From contig NZ_CP107942.1 in the NCBI RefSeq assembly GCF_036053395.1, positions 6,342,501 to 6,406,500 of the forward strand: DNA of 64,000 nt. The letters run 5' to 3'. This DNA comes from Actinoplanes sp. NBC_00393. GTDB taxonomy: Bacteria > Actinomycetota > Actinomycetes > Mycobacteriales > Micromonosporaceae. The first letter of the stretch is position 1, and each line of letters begins with the position of its first letter. Under the pieces are notes generated by a model. That model saw only the letters and a program-made list of their open reading frames with translations. It was not told where the DNA came from and ran no database searches. The position numbers and the translations under genes are program-made. Below are positions 59,121-64,000 of the stretch, in pieces.

Positions 59121-60419
59121 TCAGGTCTGCAGGAGGTGGACTGCGGCCTTCTCGGCGGACAGGGCGGCTTCGACGTGGTCGGCGAGACGGCTCAGCAGCT
59201 CACGGGGGTTGCCTGAGCCGGTCTCGGCGCGGCCGGCGCCGGGCCCTGCCTCAGCGCGGTCCGTGCCAGGTCCGGGACCGCTCAGATCGGCTGGGGTCGG
59301 CGGTGGTGGCAGTGGTGCTCCCGTCAGCTGCGCGAACAGGCGCCGTTCCAAGATCTCGGCGGCCGGGCCGCAGCCGGCCAGGGCTTCCTCGGCCACGGCC
59401 GCCCACTGCTCGCCCGAGGTGCGGAACAGCGCGGCGGCCCGGCCGATCCGCGGCTCACCGAGAACCCCGGCCGCCTCGTCGAGGAAGTCGGCGTACAGCG
59501 GGCGGGTGCCGGCCGGCGCCGTGTACTGCAGCTCGAGGCACTCGTAGAGCCGCAACAATGCGAAAGCCAGCGCGCCCGGCTCGGCGAACCGGCGGGCCCA
59601 GCCGCGTTTCGTCTGTTCGTCACGCAGGTCAGCGGCCAGGCGGGCCATCCCGGAGAAGCCCATGTTCACGTCGAACGCGTTGCCGAGCACCGGTCCGGTC
59701 AGATGCGCCACGGTGGTGCCGATCGCGGCCCGCATCCCGGCCGCGAGATCGACCGGCCCGTCCGGCGCGGACACCACCAGCCGCTCGTGCCGGCCCTTGC
59801 GGTGCGCGGACCAGGCGGCGACGAACACCTCGGCCGGGACCGCGTGCGGAATGTCGGTCAGATCGTCGACGAGGTAGTGGTCGCCGTCGCGGCCGGCCAC
59901 CACCACCTGGTACGGGTCGGTGTCGAGGGCGTTCGCCGGCTGATGCCAGGGCAGGCCACCCCGCCCGACGGTGCAGAGCATCGGCCGGCCGGCGTCGATC
60001 GTGGCGTCCAGGTCACGGCGGGCCGGGCCGGGGGCGGTGTTGTGCCGTACCTCGTACCCGATCTTGAGCCGGTCGAGTGCCGCCTGCGCCCACGGCTCGG
60101 GGTGATGCTGGGCGACGATCGTGAGGATCGGCGGGAGGCCGGTGTAGGCGAAGACCGCGTACAGGAAGCCGACTCCGCCGGCCAGCCCGCACAGGGTCGC
60201 CTCGCTGTAGGGCTCACCGGTGTGCGGGGCGCGGTGCCCCGCCTGCCGGAGCAGGTGGGCGAGCAACGTGCTCTCGTGGTGCTCGCCCCCGCCGAAGGCG
60301 CCGTAGCCCGGCACCAGGCCGCGGCGGCCAAGGATGTTGCGGCGCGCGGTGGTGTAGGACTCCCCGGTACGCGCCGCGCGTTCGCGGACCAGTCGTTTCA
60401 GATTCCGATGCGTGGTCAT
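59121..60419 (-). CDS. BtrH N-terminal domain protein with DUF4872-like C-terminus
   Basis: 432 residues from MTTHRNLKR. Residues 1-30 (LVRERAARTGESYTTARRNIL) form a basic helical segment. The papain-like BtrH domain follows: HHESTLLAHLLRQAG, PYSEATLCGLAGGVGFLYAVF and later DDLTDIPHAVPAEVF. The remaining helical region (about 230-400) resembles DUF4872, then a Pro-rich stretch and a short C-terminal helix. BtrH transfers an amino-acyl protecting side chain in butirosin biosynthesis; here no aminoglycoside genes are near, so the role is open. Confidence 0.72.
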   Translation of the reverse strand: MTTHRNLKRLVRERAARTGESYTTARRNILGRRGLVPGYGAFGGGEHHESTLLAHLLRQAGHRAPHTGEPYSEATLCGLAGGVGFLYAVFAYTGLPPILTIVAQHHPEPWAQAALDRLKIGYEVRHNTAPGPARRDLDATIDAGRPMLCTVGRGGLPWHQPANALDTDPYQVVVAGRDGDHYLVDDLTDIPHAVPAEVFVAAWSAHRKGRHERLVVSAPDGPVDLAAGMRAAIGTTVAHLTGPVLGNAFDVNMGFSGMARLAADLRDEQTKRGWARRFAEPGALAFALLRLYECLELQYTAPAGTRPLYADFLDEAAGVLGEPRIGRAAALFRTSGEQWAAVAEEALAGCGPAAEILERRLFAQLTGAPLPPPPTPADLSGPGPGTDRAEAGPGAGRAETGSGNPRELLSRLADHVEAALSAEKAAVHLLQT

Positions 60420-60644
60420 GGTCGTCTGCCCTGCCGGCGGTCGTCGCCACGCCACCCGCCCACACCCGGCAACGCGGCCAACCGCCTGGATCGTCGACAG
60501 GCGTGCCCGCCCCACACCGGCAGGCAACCCACCGGCGGGGACCAGCCGGAAACCCGGCGTGCCCAGCAATCCCGCGACGGCATGGTGACCACCTTCGCCC
60601 CGCGCAGCCGGCGGGTGTGGGCCACCGGTCAGGGGTAGGGCGTT

Positions 60645-60679
60645 ACGGGACCGCCCAGCAGCATCCTAGCCGGTCCCGT
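60645..60679 (-). terminator. Terminator hairpin after parC
   Basis: ACGGGACCG and CGGTCCCGT, nine paired bases with a 17-base loop, about seven bases past the parC stop on the minus strand. Confidence 0.55.
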
Positions 60680-60685
60680 ACGGCC

Positions 60686-63205
60686 TCAGTCCCGCTCGAT
60701 CAGGTGCCCGATCAGCTGCGGTCCCATGATCACAGCGTTGCCGGAGCCGTCCCGGCGCGCATCCGGCTCGGGCAGCTCGACCGGATCGCCGGTGTTGCTG
60801 GCGCCGACCGGCCGTGGACCGACCCAGGCGACCGTCAGCCGCGACTCGCCCTTGAGGAACCGTTGCACCCGCACCCCGCCGGTGGCCCGGCCCTTCGCCG
60901 GGTACGACGCGAACGGCGAAACCTTGACCTGGGTGCCGGTGGAGGTGACGACCATCGGCTCCCCGTGCACGGAATCCGAGGTGGAGACCGCGTTGAACGA
61001 GATCACCTCAGCGCCCGAGGAGAGGCTGACCCCGGCCATACCGCCGCCCTTGAGGCCCTGCGGACGGACCAGTTTCGCCGGGAACCGCAGCAGGGACGCA
61101 TCGGACGTGACGAAGACCAGCGCCTCAGCCCCGTCGGTCAGCCAGGTGGCCTGCAGAACCTCGTCGCCCTCCTTGAGGGTGATCACCTCGAACTCGTCCG
61201 ACCGGACCGGCCACTCCGGCGCGCACACCTTCACCACGCCGAACTTGGTGCCCATCGCGATGCCCGGCGACCCCTCGGCCGTCAGCGGCGCCAGGCCGAT
61301 CACCCGTTCGCCCTTCTCCAGCGGCACCAGCTCGGAGGCGGACATGCCGCCGCGGAGCGAGACCGTGCCGGACTGCTCGGGCAGCACCGGCAGCGGCAGG
61401 ACGTCGGTCTTGAACGCCCGGCCCCGGTTGGTGACCAGCAGGATCCGGCCGCGCGCGGTGGAGTGGATCACCGCTCGTACCGCGTCGTGTTTGACCCGGC
61501 CGCTGCGCCGGCGCGCCTCGGTCGACTCCTCGCTCTCCGCCGCGGTCCGGGCGATCAGTCCGGTCGCCGAGAGGATCACCTGGCAGGGGTCGTCGGCCAC
61601 CTCGAGCGGGCCGGCCGGCACCGAGGCGGCCAGCACCTCCTTGAGGTCGCCGTCGATCAGCGTGGTGTGCCGGGGCCGGCCGAACTCGGCGGCGACCTCG
61701 GCCAGCTCGTCGGAGACGACCTGCTTGAGCACGTCCTCGTTGTCGAGGATCCGGCTCAGCTCGGCGATCTCGTTGCGCAGCCGCTCCTGCTCGGTCTCCA
61801 GCTCGATCCGGTCGAACCGGGTGAGCCGCCGCAGCGGGGTGTCCAGAATGTAGGTCGCCTGGATGTCGGAGAGCCCGAACTCCGCCATCAGGCCGGTCTT
61901 GGCCGAGGCGGCGTCGTCGCTGGCCCGGATGATCGCGACCACCCGGTCGATGTCGATCAGGGCGATCAGCAGGCCGTCGACCAGGTGCAGACGGTCGGCC
62001 CGCTTGGTGCGGCGATACTCGGTGCGCCGGGTGACGACCTCGTAGCGGTGCTGGACGAAGACCTCGAGCAGCGCCTTGAGCCCGAGGGTCCGCGGCTGCC
62101 CGTCGACCAGCACCAGGTTGTTGATGCCGAACGAGCTCTCCAGCGGGGTCAGACGGTAAAGGTCGGCGAGCAGCGCCTGCGGGTTGACGCCGACCTTGCA
62201 CTCGATCACCAGCCGGGTGCCGTGCTCGCGGTCGGTGAGGTCCTTGACGTCGGCGATGCCCTGCAGGCGGGCTGCCTGCCGCTGGCCCCGGCGCGGGCCG
62301 GAGCTGATCAGCTTGCCCTTCACCTCGTCGGTGATCGCCTCGATGATCTTCTCGGTGCCGACGCCGTAGGGCAGCTCGGTCACCGTGATCGCCTGACGGC
62401 CGCGGCCACCCTCGAGCGGGCCGGTCTGTGCCCGGGCGCGGACGCGCACGACGCCACGTCCCGTCTCGTACGCCCGGCGCACCTCATCGAGCCCGAGGAC
62501 CTGACCGCCGGTGGGCAGGTCGGGACCCGGCACGAACCGCATCAGGGCGTCGAGATCGGCCTCCGGGTGGGTGATCAGGTGCCGGGCGGCCGCGACCACC
62601 TCGCCCAGGTTGTGCGGGATCATGTTGGTCGCCATCCCGACCGCGATCCCGGACGTGCCGTTGACCAGCAGGTTGGGGAACGCCGCCGGCAGCACCTTGG
62701 GCTCCTGCTCGGAGCCGTCATAGGTGGGCTTGAAGTCGACCGTGCCCTCGCCCAGCTCGCCGACCAGCAGCATCGCCTCACGCGACATCCGGGCCTCGGT
62801 GTACCGCGCGGCGGCCGGCCCGTCGTCGGGTGAGCCGAAGTTGCCGTGCCCGTCGATGAGCGGGGTGTTCAGCGAGAAGTCCTGGGCGAGCCGGACCAGG
62901 GCGTCATAGATCGCGACGTCGCCGTGCGGGTGGTACTTACCCATCACGTCGCCGACCACCCGGGCGGACTTCACATATGCCCGGTCCGGCCGGTGCCCCT
63001 GCTCGGACATCGACCACAGGATCCGCCGGTGCACCGGCTTGAGACCGTCCCGCGCATCCGGCAGCGCCCGGGAGTGGATCACCGAGTATGCGTACTCCAG
63101 GTAGGAGTCCTCCACCTCGGTGCTGAGCGGGTTGTCGATGACCCGGGCGCCGGCCTGGTCGAACGCGGACAGGTCGACGCGGTTCTCGGATTTGCGGCGT
63201 GCCAT
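60686..63205 (-). CDS. parC: DNA topoisomerase IV subunit A
   Basis: 839 residues. The breakage-reunion subunit passes one duplex through another; the catalytic tyrosine is Tyr135 in AAARYTEARMS. The quinolone-determining stretch is GKYHPHGDVAIYDALVRLAQ, where Val97 stands at the position usually Ser or Ala. A six-blade C-terminal beta-pinwheel (from about 510) follows the tower and coiled-coil domains, for example GRGRQAITVTELPYGV and EQERLRNEIAELSRILDN. It starts 14 bases after the parE stop, one operon. I assign ParC rather than GyrA from the adjacent EGDSALG-type ParE. Confidence 0.87.
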   Translation of the reverse strand: MARRKSENRVDLSAFDQAGARVIDNPLSTEVEDSYLEYAYSVIHSRALPDARDGLKPVHRRILWSMSEQGHRPDRAYVKSARVVGDVMGKYHPHGDVAIYDALVRLAQDFSLNTPLIDGHGNFGSPDDGPAAARYTEARMSREAMLLVGELGEGTVDFKPTYDGSEQEPKVLPAAFPNLLVNGTSGIAVGMATNMIPHNLGEVVAAARHLITHPEADLDALMRFVPGPDLPTGGQVLGLDEVRRAYETGRGVVRVRARAQTGPLEGGRGRQAITVTELPYGVGTEKIIEAITDEVKGKLISSGPRRGQRQAARLQGIADVKDLTDREHGTRLVIECKVGVNPQALLADLYRLTPLESSFGINNLVLVDGQPRTLGLKALLEVFVQHRYEVVTRRTEYRRTKRADRLHLVDGLLIALIDIDRVVAIIRASDDAASAKTGLMAEFGLSDIQATYILDTPLRRLTRFDRIELETEQERLRNEIAELSRILDNEDVLKQVVSDELAEVAAEFGRPRHTTLIDGDLKEVLAASVPAGPLEVADDPCQVILSATGLIARTAAESEESTEARRRSGRVKHDAVRAVIHSTARGRILLVTNRGRAFKTDVLPLPVLPEQSGTVSLRGGMSASELVPLEKGERVIGLAPLTAEGSPGIAMGTKFGVVKVCAPEWPVRSDEFEVITLKEGDEVLQATWLTDGAEALVFVTSDASLLRFPAKLVRPQGLKGGGMAGVSLSSGAEVISFNAVSTSDSVHGEPMVVTSTGTQVKVSPFASYPAKGRATGGVRVQRFLKGESRLTVAWVGPRPVGASNTGDPVELPEPDARRDGSGNAVIMGPQLIGHLIERD

Positions 63206-63219
63206 TGGTAGCGAACCTC

Positions 63220-64000
63220 TCAGGCGTCGATCGTCTCTTGGTCGATCCGGCCGGCGGCCTCGATCAACCAGTTCTTCCGGGGTTCGACCCGCTCACCCAT
63301 CAGCAGCTCGAGGGTCGCCTCGGCGCGTTCGGCGTCCTCGATGGTGATCCGCCGCACGGTCCGCGCGGCCGGGTTCATCGTGGTCTCCCAGAGCTCGTCG
63401 GCGTCCATCTCGCCGAGACCCTTGAATCGGGGCACCGGTTTCTGGACCTGCCGGCCGTCCCGCTCGATGCGCGCGACGGTGCTCTCCATCTCCTGCTGGG
63501 TGTAGGTGAAGAGGGTCTCCGAGTTGCGGCCCTTGGTGACCACCTTGTGCAATGGCGGCATCGCGGCGAAGAGTCGGCCGTGCTCGATGACCGGCCGCAT
63601 GTACTTGGCGAACAGCGTGATCAGCAGGGTCCGGATGTGCGAGCCGTCGACATCCGCGTCGGCCATGATCATTACCCGGCCGTACCGCATGTTGCCGATC
63701 TCGAAGGTGCGGCCGGAGCCGGCGCCGAGGACCTGCACGATCGCCGAGCACTCGGCGTTGTCGAGCACCTGCTGCAGGCTGGCCTTCTGCACGTTCAGGA
63801 TCTTGCCGCGGATCGGGAGGAGCGCCTGGTACTCCGAGGAGCGGGCCATCCGGGCGGTGCCGAGCGCCGAGTCACCCTCGACGATGAACAGCTCGGACCG
63901 GTCGATCCCGATCGCCCGGCAGTCGACCAGCTTGGCCGGCATCGACGCGCCCTCGAGCGCGGTCTTGCGGCGCGCCGCGTCCTTCTGCTGTTTCTGGGTG
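63220..64000 (-). CDS. parE: DNA topoisomerase IV subunit B, 3' part
   Basis: Partial: the open frame runs off the window end (first visible codons TQKQQKDAARRKTALEGAS). 260 residues of the TOPRIM and C-terminal parts are present: EGDSALG with the metal-binding glutamate, PIRGKILNV, DADVDGSHIRTLL (Asp-x-Asp), and MDADELWETTMNPAARTVRR. EGDSALG with Leu instead of the Gly of GyrB is typical of actinobacterial ParE as I recall. ATPase domain is outside the window. Confidence 0.9.
   Translation of the reverse strand, partial: TQKQQKDAARRKTALEGASMPAKLVDCRAIGIDRSELFIVEGDSALGTARMARSSEYQALLPIRGKILNVQKASLQQVLDNAECSAIVQVLGAGSGRTFEIGNMRYGRVMIMADADVDGSHIRTLLITLFAKYMRPVIEHGRLFAAMPPLHKVVTKGRNSETLFTYTQQEMESTVARIERDGRQVQKPVPRFKGLGEMDADELWETTMNPAARTVRRITIEDAERAEATLELLMGERVEPRKNWLIEAAGRIDQETIDA

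Overview
The window is 64 kb of very GC-rich DNA with the gene density, GTG/TTG starts and GTGA/ATGA stop-start overlaps of a filamentous actinobacterium. Several things point to Micromonosporaceae, most likely Actinoplanes or a close relative: an F420-dependent glucose-6-phosphate dehydrogenase, an Lsr2 nucleoid protein, a large LuxR-type (LAL) regulator, many sigma-factor and anti-sigma genes, and above all two FliA/WhiG-type sigma factors, one behind a CTCA-N16-GCCGAT promoter of the kind reported for motile-spore actinomycetes. This is a chromosomal housekeeping and regulatory region. I see no prophage, plasmid functions, transposase, CRISPR array, rRNA or tRNA gene.

Layout. 1-4.2 kb: esterase, a hypothetical gene, a 1.7 kb gene-free stretch made of three different tandem-repeat families, then an EamA-type exporter behind what looks like a complete attenuator (leader peptide, terminator, competing hairpin arms, masked ribosome binding site). 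4.5-9.6 kb: secreted TolB-like propeller, trmB, a GAF-PAS-GAF histidine kinase, a membrane protein. 9.6-19.8 kb: gamma-glutamyltransferase, tripeptidyl-aminopeptidase-like hydrolase, lipoprotein sugar dehydrogenase, sodium/solute symporter with a small membrane partner, HAD phosphatase fused by overlap to the stub of a deleted LLM oxidoreductase gene, glycosyltransferase, fgd. 19.8-23.4 kb: a signalling block with an ECF sigma factor covalently joined to a membrane segment and an extracellular glycoside hydrolase, then an RsbW-like kinase and a SpoIIE-like phosphatase. 23.4-34.5 kb: MarR, LLM oxidoreductase, lsr2, D,D-carboxypeptidase, DUF456 protein, first FliA sigma, acetyltransferase, SUKH protein, HelD/HelR, lipoprotein, second FliA sigma. 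34.7-45.3 kb: DEAD-box helicase, a second repeat-filled gap, YceI, LAL regulator, papain-like hydrolase, App1 phosphatase, sirtuin. 45.3-54.5 kb: a beta-glucoside utilisation operon (LacI repressor, Opp-type ABC transporter of five genes, GH1 beta-glucosidase, a coupled methyltransferase). 54.6-60.4 kb: small hypothetical genes, an aldo/keto reductase behind a MerR-type promoter, a third repeat array, a divergent cupin/MarR pair, a SnoaL-like protein, a damaged ECF sigma gene and a BtrH-domain protein. 60.7-64 kb: parC and the 3' part of parE.

The parts most worth attention are (i) the attenuator in front of the EamA gene, (ii) the sigma factor-glycosidase fusion next to a partner-switching pair, (iii) three intergenic minisatellite arrays with nearly the same 62-63 bp period, two of which carry the same hairpin core, and (iv) regulatory sites whose architecture is readable directly from the bases (FliA promoter, 19-bp-spacer MerR promoter, paired MarR operators, HelD leader peptide). 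Starts were chosen by ribosome binding site, coding overlap and family length and often differ from the longest open frame. Family assignments come from motif recognition only, since no searches were possible.
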